Notes under the pieces: generated by a model | Told to the model about the DNA's origin: nothing | The model's database searches: none | The model's input: only the letters and a program-made list of their open reading frames with translations | Shown: piece after piece, positions 1 to 8,351 of the stretch | Position numbering within the stretch: the stretch's first letter is position 1 | How the letters are laid out: every line of letters begins with the position of its first letter | Position numbers and translations under genes: made by a program | Assembly (NCBI GenBank): GCA_027728145.1 | Contig: JAQBZV010000011.1 | Coordinates: 1-12,325, forward strand | Direction: 5' to 3' | From: Actinomycetota bacterium | Lineage (GTDB): Bacteria; Actinomycetota; Actinomycetes; Actinomycetales; Microbacteriaceae | DNA length: 12,325 nt

Positions 1-1571
1 GAAACACAGTGGGATACACCCCCTACCCCACTCAGGTGACCGACGCTTTCATCGAGGAGTCGACCGCGCTTGGCGTCGATATTTTCCGTATTTTTGACGC
101 GCTGAACGATGTCACGAACATGCGGCCAGCAATCGATGCAGTCCTCGAGACAGGTACCGCGGTTGCTGAAGTGGGGCTTTGCTACTCAGGTAATTTGCTG
201 GATCCTGCGGAGGACCTTTACACCCTGGACTACTATCTGCGACTGGCGGAGGACATGGTGGGCGCTGGCGCCCACATCCTGGCGATCAAGGACATGGCTG
301 GTCTTCTCAGGGCTGAGGCGGCATCGCACCTGGTGACGGCTTTGCGGGAAAGATTTGACACTCCTGTTCATCTTCACACTCACGACACAGCAGGAGGGCA
401 GCTGGCCACACTGTTGGCTGCGAGCGCTGCCGGTGTGGATGCAGTGGATGCGGCGAATGCCGCCATGGCCGGAACCACCAGCCAGCCCTCGCTGTCCTCA
501 CTGGTCGCAGCATTGGAGAACACCGAGCGAGACACGGGGCTGAGTTTGCAGGCGGTGTCCGCTCTGGAGCCTTATTGGGAGGCTGTGCGGAGGACCTATC
601 AGCCCTTTGAATCGGGCCTGCCAGGACCAACGGGTCGCGTGTATCACCACGAGATTCCTGGGGGACAGCTGTCCAACCTTCGCCAGCAAGCCATTGCGCT
701 GGGTCTCGCGGACCGTTTCGAGGACATCGAGGACTGGTATGCCGAAGCGAATCGCATGTTGGGTCGCCCCACCAAGGTGACACCCTCGAGCAAGGTTGTG
801 GGAGATTTGGCGCTACACCTCGTCGCTATGGACGTTGACCCGGCAGATTTTGAGGCAAACCCGGGGGCGTATGACATTCCAGACTCTGTCGTGGGGTTCA
901 TGGCTGGCGAACTGGGGGACCTCCCTGGAGGGTGGCCGGAACCATTTCGCTCGAAGATTCTGAAGGGAAAGACTCGTAAGCCGACCTTGACAGAACTCAC
1001 CCCTGATCAGGGGGCAGCGCTCTCCGAGCCTGGGCGTGGGCGCCAGGAAATGTTGAACCATTTGTTGTTCCCAGGGCCCACGGCTGACTACCTCGAGATG
1101 GTCGAGCAGTTTGGCGACGTGTCAGTAATCAAAACGAAGGACTACCTGTACGGGCTTCCCCTCGGTGAGGAGTCTGTTGTCGAGGTGGGCCCCGGTGTCA
1201 GCTTGTACGTATCGCTCGAATCGATCTCCGAACCCGACGATCGAGGAATCCGGACTGTGATGGCGGCTCTGAACGGTCAGATGCGCCCCATTGGCGTGAG
1301 AGATCGATCTGTTGAGGCCCAGGAAACCCACGTCGAAAAGGCGGACCCTCAAAACCCTCGTCATGTTGCAGCCCCGTTCTCCGGTGTCGTGACGGTGACC
1401 TGCGAAGTCGGGGATAGCGTTGTCGAGGGTCAGGTCGTTGCGACCATTGAAGCCATGAAAATGGAGGCGGGAATTAGCGCTAGCGTGTCTGGAGTAGTCT
1501 CTCGCTGGGCGATACCTAAGACTCAACAGGTGGAGGCGGGAGATTTGATTCTGGAAGTCTCAGAAAGCTAA
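1..1571 (+). CDS. pyc: Pyruvate carboxylase, C-terminal part (5' truncated)
   Basis: Biotin enzyme that carboxylates pyruvate to oxaloacetate, refilling the TCA cycle in the cytoplasm. The reading frame is already open at base 3 (NTVGYTPYP, typical of the carboxyltransferase domain), so the ATP-grasp biotin carboxylase half, about 600 residues in this family, lies outside the window. Numbering from the GTG codon at 9: the carboxyltransferase domain carries the carboxylatable lysine in AIKDMAG (K94, codon 288-290) and the metal-binding HLHTHD motif (H123, H125). A PYC/OADA middle domain follows, with GLPGPTGRVYHHEIPGGQ and TPSSKVVGDLAL. A C-terminal biotinyl domain (about 446-519) carries EAMKMEA, with the biotinylated lysine at codon 1458-1460. 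It ends in TAA. The GTG at 9 is internal, not a start. The order and sequence fit pyruvate carboxylase better than oxaloacetate decarboxylase alpha or a stand-alone biotin protein. Confidence 0.97.
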   Translation, partial: NTVGYTPYPTQVTDAFIEESTALGVDIFRIFDALNDVTNMRPAIDAVLETGTAVAEVGLCYSGNLLDPAEDLYTLDYYLRLAEDMVGAGAHILAIKDMAGLLRAEAASHLVTALRERFDTPVHLHTHDTAGGQLATLLAASAAGVDAVDAANAAMAGTTSQPSLSSLVAALENTERDTGLSLQAVSALEPYWEAVRRTYQPFESGLPGPTGRVYHHEIPGGQLSNLRQQAIALGLADRFEDIEDWYAEANRMLGRPTKVTPSSKVVGDLALHLVAMDVDPADFEANPGAYDIPDSVVGFMAGELGDLPGGWPEPFRSKILKGKTRKPTLTELTPDQGAALSEPGRGRQEMLNHLLFPGPTADYLEMVEQFGDVSVIKTKDYLYGLPLGEESVVEVGPGVSLYVSLESISEPDDRGIRTVMAALNGQMRPIGVRDRSVEAQETHVEKADPQNPRHVAAPFSGVVTVTCEVGDSVVEGQVVATIEAMKMEAGISASVSGVVSRWAIPKTQQVEAGDLILEVSES

Positions 1572-1599
1572 AGACTGGTTTGTTTTCTGAATGAATCGA

Positions 1600-1605
1600 T
1601 AGAAT
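1600..1605 (+). promoter_or_regulatory. Possible -10 box for the ATPase-def operon
   Basis: TAGAAT lies in the only non-coding gap (80 nt) before the ATPase gene and would give a leader of about 40 nt. A -35 is not convincing: TGGTTT at 1576-1581 would leave an 18-nt spacer. No terminator hairpin follows pyc, so readthrough is also possible. The ATPase gene has its own AAGGA ribosome site at 1639-1643, 8 nt before the ATG. Confidence 0.3.
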
Positions 1606-1651
1606 TAGGCCTCGGCTTGCTCCCACGACTTGTCAGATAAGGACTACCTCA

Positions 1652-2785
1652 ATGGCACGAAAGACCGAATCCACGCCTCCGGGCGAAGCCTCTGTCGAGG
1701 TGACGGAGGTGCCGGTCGAGGCTGAGACGGTCGATGCTGGGGCGACCGAGGTAGTCAGTGATGAGAGCATCACGTTGGCCGTGAGCCCAGCAACCGAAGA
1801 TCTCTATCACCGCAGGCCAGAGCATCGAGGGGAAGCCCCCGAGCCTGCTGCAATGTTGACCGATGATCGCCTTATCGACACGTCAGGTCGCTACCGCGAA
1901 GTGCCCGAAGGGTTTTGGCAGCGATTCCTGTATGAAGTATCCTTCCACTCCCTCAATGTGGGTGATTCCCGAGCGGTTCGTGAGCGCAAAGCGATGGATC
2001 GGAGAATTTCGTTCCCCTTTGATCAAGGCACTCGATTTGTTCCCGTGCTCACCCGGAAGGGTGGTGTCGGCAAGACCACGGTCACCACACTCCTCGGAAT
2101 GGCGCTCGCGGAGGTTCGCGATGATCGTGTGCTGGGCATCGACGCAAACCCCGACCGTGGAACCCTCGCCGAGCGCGTAGTCCGCTCTACTGGAGCCACA
2201 GTTCGCGATGTGGTCAACCTCGCGGCGGGAATTAATTCCTTCACAGATTTTGCGGAGCTTGTCTCGAAAGACAAGAGCCGCTTCCACGTTCTCGCCTCTG
2301 ACACTGACCCACTGTTGTCAGAAGCATTTGATGAGGATGATTACAACGTCGTTGCCGACCAAGCGGCCCGCTTTTATTCGATAGTCCTGACAGACTGCGG
2401 AACGGGGGGGGTGCACTCCGTGATGCGCCCCCCTCTCGAGCGAGCTGATGGGCTCGTGATCGTTTCCGGAGGAAGTGTGGACGAGGCTCGTTTGGCGTCG
2501 GAGACGCTGACGTGGCTTGAAGCGAATGGCCACGGTGAACTGGCGAAGAACGCCATTGTGGCCCTCAACACCGCCACCCAAGGCACCAACGTCGTGAAGC
2601 TCGACGAAATCGAGCAGCACTTTATTTCTCGAGTGAGGGACGTCGTGCGAATTCCCTACGACCCTCTCCTCGCCGCCGGTTCGATTGTGCACTGGGAGAG
2701 CCTAGGTCCCTACACCCGCGAGGCCGCCCGCGAGCTTGCCGCTTTGGTTGTGGAGGGCATGGCTGAGGGCTCCGGGGTTCGCTAA
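1652..2785 (+). CDS. MinD/ParA-type P-loop ATPase, EspI-like, orphan
   Basis: 377-residue SIMIBI-class ATPase. Residues 1-70 are acidic, low in complexity and probably disordered. The ATPase domain begins near 128. It has a deviant Walker A, KGGVGKTT (136-143, signature lysine K136, catalytic K141), a Walker A' with D164 in GIDANPDRGTL, and a Walker B-like IVLTDCG ending at D248-G250. The phrases IDANPDRGTL, LASDTDP, SEAFDEDDY and LTDCGTG are shared with mycobacterial EspI-type and related actinobacterial ATPases of unknown or secretion-linked role. No ParB, parS, MinC or type VII secretion gene is visible nearby, so chromosome partitioning should not be assumed. ATG 1652 is favoured by AAGGA 8 nt upstream. 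The stop overlaps the def start by one base (TAATG), implying translational coupling. A run of eight G (2404-2411) lies just after the Walker B region. The cellular target is unknown. Confidence 0.9.
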   Translation: MARKTESTPPGEASVEVTEVPVEAETVDAGATEVVSDESITLAVSPATEDLYHRRPEHRGEAPEPAAMLTDDRLIDTSGRYREVPEGFWQRFLYEVSFHSLNVGDSRAVRERKAMDRRISFPFDQGTRFVPVLTRKGGVGKTTVTTLLGMALAEVRDDRVLGIDANPDRGTLAERVVRSTGATVRDVVNLAAGINSFTDFAELVSKDKSRFHVLASDTDPLLSEAFDEDDYNVVADQAARFYSIVLTDCGTGGVHSVMRPPLERADGLVIVSGGSVDEARLASETLTWLEANGHGELAKNAIVALNTATQGTNVVKLDEIEQHFISRVRDVVRIPYDPLLAAGSIVHWESLGPYTREAARELAALVVEGMAEGSGVR

Positions 2786-3285
2786 TGCCGGAGCGCCCTA
2801 TCCGGCTGTTCGGCGACCCCATTCTCACGAGCGCGACAGACCCGGTTGACCTCACTGCGCCGAGAACACAGGACCTGGTGACAGATCTTCTCGACACGGT
2901 CAAGCTGCCGGACCGTGCGGGGGTTGCCGCCAACCAAATTGGGGTGGGCCTCGCCGCTTTTAGCTACAACATCGATGGGTTTGTGGGGTATCTCCTGAAC
3001 CCTCGCTTGGTGAAAGTCTGGGGAGAACCAGAGGACATGTCGGAAGGCTGCCTGTCGGTTCCAGGCTTGACCTACCCACGAAAGCGGTTCCCCCACGCAA
3101 TCGCGGAGGGCTTCACCCTGGAGGGGGAGCTGGTCGAGGTTGAAGGGGAGGGATTGATGGCTCAGGCCCTTCAGCACGAGATTGATCACCTCGAAGGCGT
3201 GCTCTACTTCCAAGGTCTCGCTCCCGAGCACAAGAAAGACGCTTTGAGGGCCATCCGAGAATCGGAGTGGTTCGGTGCCCCCTAG
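2785..3285 (+). CDS. def: Peptide deformylase
   Basis: Metalloenzyme that removes the N-formyl group from nascent proteins. All three deformylase motifs are present in 166 residues, a normal length. Motif 1 is GVAANQ (46-51), with Arg where many relatives have the first Gly of GxGxAAxQ. Motif 2 is EGCLSVPG, with metal ligand C89. Motif 3 is QHEIDHLEG, with ligands H131 and H135 and catalytic E132. The ATG at 2785 shares its A with the TAA of the upstream ATPase gene, so it is probably translated by reinitiation or coupling; no separate strong ribosome site is seen. It ends in TAG. The co-transcription with a MinD-like ATPase has no obvious functional logic beyond operon packing. Confidence 0.97.
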   Translation: MPERPIRLFGDPILTSATDPVDLTAPRTQDLVTDLLDTVKLPDRAGVAANQIGVGLAAFSYNIDGFVGYLLNPRLVKVWGEPEDMSEGCLSVPGLTYPRKRFPHAIAEGFTLEGELVEVEGEGLMAQALQHEIDHLEGVLYFQGLAPEHKKDALRAIRESEWFGAP

Positions 3286-3316
3286 CCACGGGACAGCGCA
3301 ACGGGTTGTGAGCACT

Positions 3317-3322
3317 TAGACT
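3317..3322 (+). promoter_or_regulatory. Candidate leaderless -10 for the ROK gene
   Basis: TAGACT fits TANNNT and ends 8 nt before the GTG start at 3331. No purine-rich ribosome site precedes that start, so a transcript beginning at or next to the GTG would explain it. No good -35 is visible. The spacing is at the long end for a leaderless promoter. Confidence 0.3.
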
Positions 3323-3330
3323 TATCGGCT

Positions 3331-4239
3331 GTGGATGCGCTTGGTCTAGATATTGGTGGCACAAAAATTGCGGGTGCCCGCGTCACCCCTCTCGGCGAGG
3401 TGGTGGCCCACGCATCGCGTCCCACTACGCCTGATAATCCCGAGGGGATTCTGGATGCTCTGGTCGAAATCTGTGAGGAGTTGGGTTCCAGCGATGCCCT
3501 CCCCACCGTGGGGGTCGCGGTAGCCGCTTTCTTGGACCGTGACCGGGAAAACCTCTTTTTCTCCCCGAATATCGCGTGGCAGAACTACCCCCTCAAAGCG
3601 GAGGTAGAAAGACGCCTCGGGGTTCCAGTGGTGCTGGAGAACGATGCGAACGCTGCGGGCTGGGGCGAGTTTCGCTTTGGAGCAGCCCAAGACGTTCAGT
3701 CCATGATCATGTTGACGATTGGGACCGGGGTGGGGGGAGCTCTGGTGGATGATGGGCGACTTCTGGTCGGTGGCTTCGGGATGGCAGCCGAGCTTGGCCA
3801 CATCATCATTGAGCCCGGCGGTCGCCTGTGTGGGTGTGGAAACTACGGATGCCTCGAGCAGTATGCGTCGGGGACGGCACTCATGAGAGACGCCCGGGAG
3901 CGCCTCGGTGATGAATCGCTCACTCAGGCAGCGGTGACGGATCTCCTGCGGGAGGGCAATACCCACGTCCTCGAAGCTTTCGACGGTGTTGCCCGAGCGA
4001 TGGGGCGAGGGATTGCTTCGCTTGTTGCGGTCACGGATCCTGAGCTCATCGTTATTGGAGGGGGTGTCGCCAGCGCAGGTGATCTCCTGCTCAACCCGAT
4101 TCGAGAAAGCTTCCTCGACACCTATGGCGCTGGAGCTAGGCGGCCCGTTGCCGGCATTGTTGCGGCCACCATGGGAAACACCGCGGGTGTGGTGGGAGCT
4201 GCCGATCTCGCCCGTGCACGGATGACATCCGGGGCTTAG
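3331..4239 (+). CDS. ROK-family sugar kinase (probable glucokinase)
   Basis: 302-residue cytoplasmic sugar kinase, likely phosphorylating glucose with ATP. The phosphate-binding motif DIGGTK is at residues 7-12. ENDANAAG (103-110) holds the catalytic-base aspartate D105 and the sugar contacts. GTGVGG (131-136) is the second phosphate loop. ELGHIIIEPGG (154-164) is followed by the ROK zinc cluster CGCGNYGC, with H157 and C167, C169, C174 as ligands, and E176. There is no N-terminal DNA-binding domain, so it is an enzyme and not a ROK repressor. The frame is closed upstream by the def TAG at 3283, and GTG 3331 is the first usable start. The 45-nt gap after def has no clear ribosome site. Substrate preference (glucose versus another hexose, or polyphosphate as donor) cannot be read from the sequence. 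Confidence 0.93.
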   Translation: MDALGLDIGGTKIAGARVTPLGEVVAHASRPTTPDNPEGILDALVEICEELGSSDALPTVGVAVAAFLDRDRENLFFSPNIAWQNYPLKAEVERRLGVPVVLENDANAAGWGEFRFGAAQDVQSMIMLTIGTGVGGALVDDGRLLVGGFGMAAELGHIIIEPGGRLCGCGNYGCLEQYASGTALMRDARERLGDESLTQAAVTDLLREGNTHVLEAFDGVARAMGRGIASLVAVTDPELIVIGGGVASAGDLLLNPIRESFLDTYGAGARRPVAGIVAATMGNTAGVVGAADLARARMTSGA

Positions 4240-4256
4240 TCTGGAAGTCCAACTCC

Positions 4257-4261
4257 GGAGG
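4257..4261 (+). promoter_or_regulatory. Ribosome binding site fixing the plsC start
   Basis: GGAGG lies 5 nt before GTG 4267. An ATG at 4265 overlaps it but is in another frame, so this site and the frame together select the GTG. Confidence 0.7.
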
Positions 4262-4266
4262 CAGAT

Positions 4267-4944
4267 GTGTTTTATTGGCTGATGAAGCATTGGGTTATTG
4301 GCCCCCTGCTGACGACAGTGTTTCGCCCCTGGGTGACAGGGTTGGAAAATGTCCCCAGGACGGGACCCCTCATTGTGGTGTGTAACCACCTGTCCTTAGT
4401 GGATTCAGTTTTTTTGCCCCTCATGATTGACCGCCAAATGGCTTTTCTCGCGAAGAGTGACTATTTCACCGGGAAGGGAATCAAAGGCTGGGCCATTCGT
4501 TTCTTCATGACCTCCGCTGGCCAGCTACCCATTGATCGCTCGGGCGGTAAGGCTTCGGAAGCTTCTCTGAACGCCGGACTGCAGGTCCTCGCCGAGGGAG
4601 GGGTGCTCGCCATCTACCCCGAGGGAACACGGAGCCCTGATGGCCGGATGTACCGGGGGCGCACCGGAGTTGCGCGCATGATTCTCGACGCCCACGTGCC
4701 CGTGATTCCCGCAGCGGTCATTGGCACAGAGAAGGTGATGCCCTTAGGTTCCAATATCCCCAAGGTCCACAGGGTGGGCGTCGTCATTGGTAAGCCACTC
4801 GACTTTTCCCGCTTCGAGGGCATGGAGACTGACCGTTTTGTCTTGCGCTCCATCACGGATGAAATCATCTACGAGATGAATGCTCTCAGCGAGCAGGAGT
4901 ACGTCGACGTGTACGCCTCCACGATTCGGAGCCAGAAGGCCTGA
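4267..4944 (+). CDS. plsC: 1-acyl-sn-glycerol-3-phosphate acyltransferase (PlsC family)
   Basis: 225-residue membrane-associated acyltransferase that probably converts lysophosphatidate to phosphatidate in phospholipid synthesis. The catalytic HX4D motif is NHLSLVD (H41, D46). The acceptor-phosphate motif is YPEGTRSPDG, with EGTR at 119-122. VPVIPAA (144-150) is the fourth block of the family. The hydrophobic N-terminus (about residues 1-20) fits interfacial membrane binding. It starts at GTG 4267 behind a good GGAGG and ends in TGA, the only TGA stop among the intact genes here. It corresponds in position to M. tuberculosis Rv2182c, upstream of aroG. A different acyl acceptor is possible, because the PlsC superfamily also includes glycolipid acyltransferases. 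Confidence 0.92.
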   Translation: MFYWLMKHWVIGPLLTTVFRPWVTGLENVPRTGPLIVVCNHLSLVDSVFLPLMIDRQMAFLAKSDYFTGKGIKGWAIRFFMTSAGQLPIDRSGGKASEASLNAGLQVLAEGGVLAIYPEGTRSPDGRMYRGRTGVARMILDAHVPVIPAAVIGTEKVMPLGSNIPKVHRVGVVIGKPLDFSRFEGMETDRFVLRSITDEIIYEMNALSEQEYVDVYASTIRSQKA

Positions 4945-4970
4945 GCATCAAGCTCACACAGAGCCTCGAG

Positions 4971-4976
4971 TAGGCT
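4971..4976 (+). promoter_or_regulatory. Possible -10 box for aroG
   Basis: TAGGCT in the 44-59 nt gap before aroG would start transcription near 4983, giving a leader of about 20 nt to ATG 5004. The same hexamer precedes idsA. No -35 of note is seen. Confidence 0.3.
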
Positions 4977-5003
4977 GAATGTCGGCGTTTGGCCCCAAGA
5001 GAA

Positions 5004-6380
5004 ATGGACACTGTGGATTACAGCGAGCACGTCGTGACACCAAATCCTGGAGTTGTTGAGGGTTTGGATCATTGGCAATCCCTGCCCATTAAGCAGCAAC
5101 CGCACTGGCCGGACGCTGCCGCTGCCGCGGCTGTGAGCGCTGAACTCTCCACGGTCCCGCCACTGGTCTTTGCTGGTGAAGTAGATATGTTGCGCGAACG
5201 CTTAGCCCGAGTCGCCCGGGGAGAGTCCTTCCTGCTGCAGGGGGGCGATTGCGCGGAAACCTTTGTTGGTGCCACTGCTGACCAGATCCGGAACCGGGTC
5301 AAGACAATTCTTCAAATGGCGGTGGTGCTCACCTACGGCGCATCACTCCCCATCGTGAAGATGGGTCGGATGGCCGGTCAGTTTGCGAAGCCCCGTTCTA
5401 ATGACGACGAGACCCGCGATGGAGTTACTCTTCCTGCGTACCGGGGGGACATCGTCAATGGGTTCGATTTCACTGAGGATTCTCGGACACCCGACCCCGC
5501 GCGCATGTTGCGCGGGTATCACACCGCCGCCTCCACGCTGAATCTCATTCGAGCTTTCACCCAGGGTGGATTTGCTGACCTGCGGATGGTGCACAGCTGG
5601 AATAAGGGGTTTGCGGAGAACCCCGCAAACGCTCGATACGAGGGTCTGGCTCGGGAGATTGACCGAGCGGTCAAGTTCATGGAAGCCGCCGGCGCAGATT
5701 TTGACGAGCTCAAGCGGGTGGAGTTCTATGCAAGTCACGAGGGTCTGCTCATGGAGTACGAGCGCGCGCTCACTCGCATCGATTCGCGGACCGGGCTGCC
5801 CTACGTCACCTCTGGGCACTTCCTCTGGATTGGGGAGCGCACCCGAGATGTTGATGGCGCCCACGTGGACTTCTTCTCACGGGTTCGAAACCCCATCGGT
5901 GTGAAGCTTGGACCCTCCAGCACAGCCGAGACGGTGAAGGAGCTGTCAGACCTGCTAGACCCCGATCGCGAACCCGGTCGCCTCACGTTCATCACGAGAA
6001 TGGGCGCCGGAGACGTTCGTGACAAGCTTCCCCCGCTGTTGAAGGCTTCTCAAGAGCTTGGCATCACCCCGCTGTGGGTGACCGACCCGATGCACGGTAA
6101 CGGCATCACGACGAAAACGGGATACAAGACTCGTCGCTTTGATGACGTGGTGGATGAGGTGAAGGGATTCTTTGAGGCACATCGGGAAGTGGGAACACAC
6201 CCCGGTGGCATTCATGTTGAACTGACCGGGGATGATGTCACCGAGTGTTTGGGTGGATCTCAAAAGATCGATGAGCTCGGTCTAGAGCCCCGCTACGAAT
6301 CTTTGTGTGACCCGCGCCTAAACCACCAGCAATCTCTGGAACTCGCGTTCTTGGTGGCCGAGGAGCTCAGTCACTCCTAA
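5004..6380 (+). CDS. aroG: Class II 3-deoxy-D-arabino-heptulosonate-7-phosphate synthase
   Basis: First enzyme of the shikimate pathway: phosphoenolpyruvate plus erythrose 4-phosphate gives DAHP. This is the plant/actinobacterial class II type. Numbered from the alternative TTG start at 4989, the metal ligands are C88 (LLQGGDCAE), H369 (TDPMHGNG), E411 (HVELTGDD) and D441 (LCDPRLNH), almost identical in number to the M. tuberculosis enzyme. Other conserved blocks are GRMAGQFAKPRS, SGHFLWIGERTRD, GVKLGPSS and ITRMGAGDVRDK. I prefer ATG 5004 (458 residues) because TTG 4989 has no ribosome site, but AAGAG before the ATG is weak too, so the start is open between these. The TAA stop interlocks with the TAG of the convergent kinase gene. 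In mycobacteria this enzyme pairs with chorismate mutase; none is visible here. Confidence 0.97.
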   Translation: MDTVDYSEHVVTPNPGVVEGLDHWQSLPIKQQPHWPDAAAAAAVSAELSTVPPLVFAGEVDMLRERLARVARGESFLLQGGDCAETFVGATADQIRNRVKTILQMAVVLTYGASLPIVKMGRMAGQFAKPRSNDDETRDGVTLPAYRGDIVNGFDFTEDSRTPDPARMLRGYHTAASTLNLIRAFTQGGFADLRMVHSWNKGFAENPANARYEGLAREIDRAVKFMEAAGADFDELKRVEFYASHEGLLMEYERALTRIDSRTGLPYVTSGHFLWIGERTRDVDGAHVDFFSRVRNPIGVKLGPSSTAETVKELSDLLDPDREPGRLTFITRMGAGDVRDKLPPLLKASQELGITPLWVTDPMHGNGITTKTGYKTRRFDDVVDEVKGFFEAHREVGTHPGGIHVELTGDDVTECLGGSQKIDELGLEPRYESLCDPRLNHQQSLELAFLVAEELSHS

Positions 6381-8344
6381 GCGAAGCTCCTGATGGTCAC
6401 CACGCTGCCCTTGGGGATCTCTTGGCCAGCGCTCGGGCTCATGCTGGTGACCCACGCTCGATCCCAGTCAGACTCTGCAATCTCAGTTCTCACCTCAACC
6501 TCAAAGCCCAATGCTTCCAAAGTGTCTCTGGCCTCGGCAATGGACTCATCAATGAGATCGGGAAGCATCACGAGTTCGGGGCCCCGGGAGACAATCATGG
6601 TGAGGGTATCCCCGGGCCGTGGCGTCATGCCGGCGGGAAGTGTTACCTCGACGACATAGCCCTCGGGAACGGTGTCGGAGAACGCACCATCACCGCCCAC
6701 GATTCCGGTGAGGCCGGCGCTTTGCAAGAGCTCCCGAGCCTCATCCACGGGGAGGCCGGCAACGTTCGGCAGTGGTCCCGCAGACACAACCGCATTCACG
6801 GTGGATCCCGCGAGAATTTGGGAACCTGCCGCCAGGGGCGCATCAAATTCGTCGCTCAGGCGCAGCACAGATCCCTCATCGACAAAATCATTGAACTCTT
6901 GGCTGGTTGTTCCGAGGATGAGGTTCACTTCCTCCAGAGACCCACGAACCTCCTCCAGTGTTTGTCCGGATATCGCGGGAACTGCCACCGGGTTGGGCCC
7001 TAGTGACACAATCAGTAGGATTTCGCCCTGTTGTTCTATTTCTGACCCGGCGGGAGGATTGGTGCCCTTCACTGTTCCCTCGGGAAGCACTAAATCAAAC
7101 TCCTCGAGAACTGTGTCGGCCACGGTCAACTCCGCTTCCTGCAGGGTCGCCGTTGCCTCTAATACCGTCGATCCCGCAACGTCGGGCACGCTGACCAAAG
7201 CCGCGGGGCCGGTAAACCACCACCACGCAGCGCCACCCCCACCCGCTAAGACCAGGAGCAGCACCAGCGTTCCCACCAGCGCCAGCCCGCGACCGCGAGG
7301 GGGTCGTGCCTCCCGAACAGGCTCCTGCGGTGGGGGAGTCTCCTCCAGTGTGATGGCTGCGGTGGGAGCAGGTTCGAGGCCATCAAACACAGCCGACTTT
7401 GGATCGAGTACTTCGGTCTCTTGAGCATCCAGTGGGGAGATTTTTTGCGTCATCGCCACGGTGTTGTTGAGGTCGATTGTCGCTGTTGCCAGTGAGGCGG
7501 CGCCGAGAAGCTTTTCAACCTCCACCAAATGCTCCAGAACGGCGCGGGCGTGAGGTGGGCGCTCATCGGGGGAGCGTCTGGTGCACCAATCCACCAGCTC
7601 ATCAAACTGTGCCGGAATGCCCGCGTTCTTGGTGCTGGGCGGCGGGACAATGTCGTTTTGGTGCTGATAGGCGATAGTGACAGCCTGGTCGCCCTGGTAG
7701 GGCTGCGCACCAGTAAGCATTTCGAACATCATGATGCCGAGCGCATAAATGTCGCTCCGGAGGTCTGCCTCTCCGCGGCTAATCAATTCAGGAGACAGAT
7801 AGGCAATCGTCCCGAGCAGTGCTTGCGAGGTCGCGGTGTTGTGGGTGGAGGCACGAGCCAAACCAAAATCGGCAATCTTGATGCGACCGTCGTCGGCGAG
7901 CAGAACGTTCTCGGGTTTCAGGTCGCGGTGCACGATACCGGCGGAATGCGCGGCATCGAGACCCTGGAGGACTGCTCGGACAATGTCCACGGTTTGCGCA
8001 GGGGTGAGAGCACCAAAGTCTTGGAGGAGTTCGCGCAGGGTGATTCCTGGCAAATACTCCATCACGATAAACGTGATGGTGTCCTCCTGGCCCTGGTCAA
8101 AAACATTGACGATGTTGGGGTGGGCAAGCCGTGCGGCGCTTCGCGCCTCCTGAATAAAGCGTTTGGTGAAGTCTCCGTCTTCTGCCAGATGCGGATGCAT
8201 GATCTTGATGGCGACGGGCCGCTCGAGCCTGAGGTCAATCGCCTGATAAACAGTGGCCATTCCGCCCCGTGCGACCTTGCGCTCAATCAGATAGCGCTTG
8301 TCGACCAGCTTCCCAAGGAGCGGGTCAGCCGAGGGAGTATCCAT
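6377..8344 (-). CDS. pknL: PASTA-domain Ser/Thr protein kinase, PknL type
   Basis: Membrane receptor kinase sensing the cell wall. Numbered from the upstream ATG at 8362: glycine loop VARGGMATVYQA (30-41), VAIK lysine K53, catalytic HRDLKPEN (145-152), DFG (165-167), activation loop with several Thr, and GTIAYLSPE (184-192). A variable juxtamembrane linker (about 285-355) precedes one transmembrane helix (about 359-380). Four extracellular PASTA repeats follow (about 389-455, 458-529, 530-594, 597-660), which in relatives bind muropeptides or lipid II. I choose ATG 8344 (655 residues): relatives begin a few residues before DPLLGKL, and TACAAT sits 7 nt upstream, suggesting a leaderless message. 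It lies 48 nt after the LysM gene and is probably co-transcribed with it. Gene order points to PknL; M. tuberculosis PknL lacks PASTA repeats, but other actinobacterial versions have them. Confidence 0.95.
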   Translation of the reverse strand: MDTPSADPLLGKLVDKRYLIERKVARGGMATVYQAIDLRLERPVAIKIMHPHLAEDGDFTKRFIQEARSAARLAHPNIVNVFDQGQEDTITFIVMEYLPGITLRELLQDFGALTPAQTVDIVRAVLQGLDAAHSAGIVHRDLKPENVLLADDGRIKIADFGLARASTHNTATSQALLGTIAYLSPELISRGEADLRSDIYALGIMMFEMLTGAQPYQGDQAVTIAYQHQNDIVPPPSTKNAGIPAQFDELVDWCTRRSPDERPPHARAVLEHLVEVEKLLGAASLATATIDLNNTVAMTQKISPLDAQETEVLDPKSAVFDGLEPAPTAAITLEETPPPQEPVREARPPRGRGLALVGTLVLLLVLAGGGGAAWWWFTGPAALVSVPDVAGSTVLEATATLQEAELTVADTVLEEFDLVLPEGTVKGTNPPAGSEIEQQGEILLIVSLGPNPVAVPAISGQTLEEVRGSLEEVNLILGTTSQEFNDFVDEGSVLRLSDEFDAPLAAGSQILAGSTVNAVVSAGPLPNVAGLPVDEARELLQSAGLTGIVGGDGAFSDTVPEGYVVEVTLPAGMTPRPGDTLTMIVSRGPELVMLPDLIDESIAEARDTLEALGFEVEVRTEIAESDWDRAWVTSMSPSAGQEIPKGSVVTIRSFA

Positions 8345-8351
8345 TCTCTGG

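Noticed and set aside
3346..4389. 347-codon open frame on the minus strand
   Set aside because: It is a shadow of the ROK kinase gene, which has all family motifs on the plus strand. High GC keeps the opposite frame open.
4979..5059. Short ORF overlapping the aroG start, as a possible aromatic amino acid leader peptide
   Set aside because: It has only one Phe and one Trp, no attenuator hairpins and no ribosome site, and it begins 2 nt after the proposed -10 box, so it would not be transcribed from that promoter.
6422..7424. Overlapping plus-strand open frames across the PASTA region
   Set aside because: These are low-complexity, Ser/Pro/Arg-rich translations complementary to clear PASTA repeats on the minus strand.
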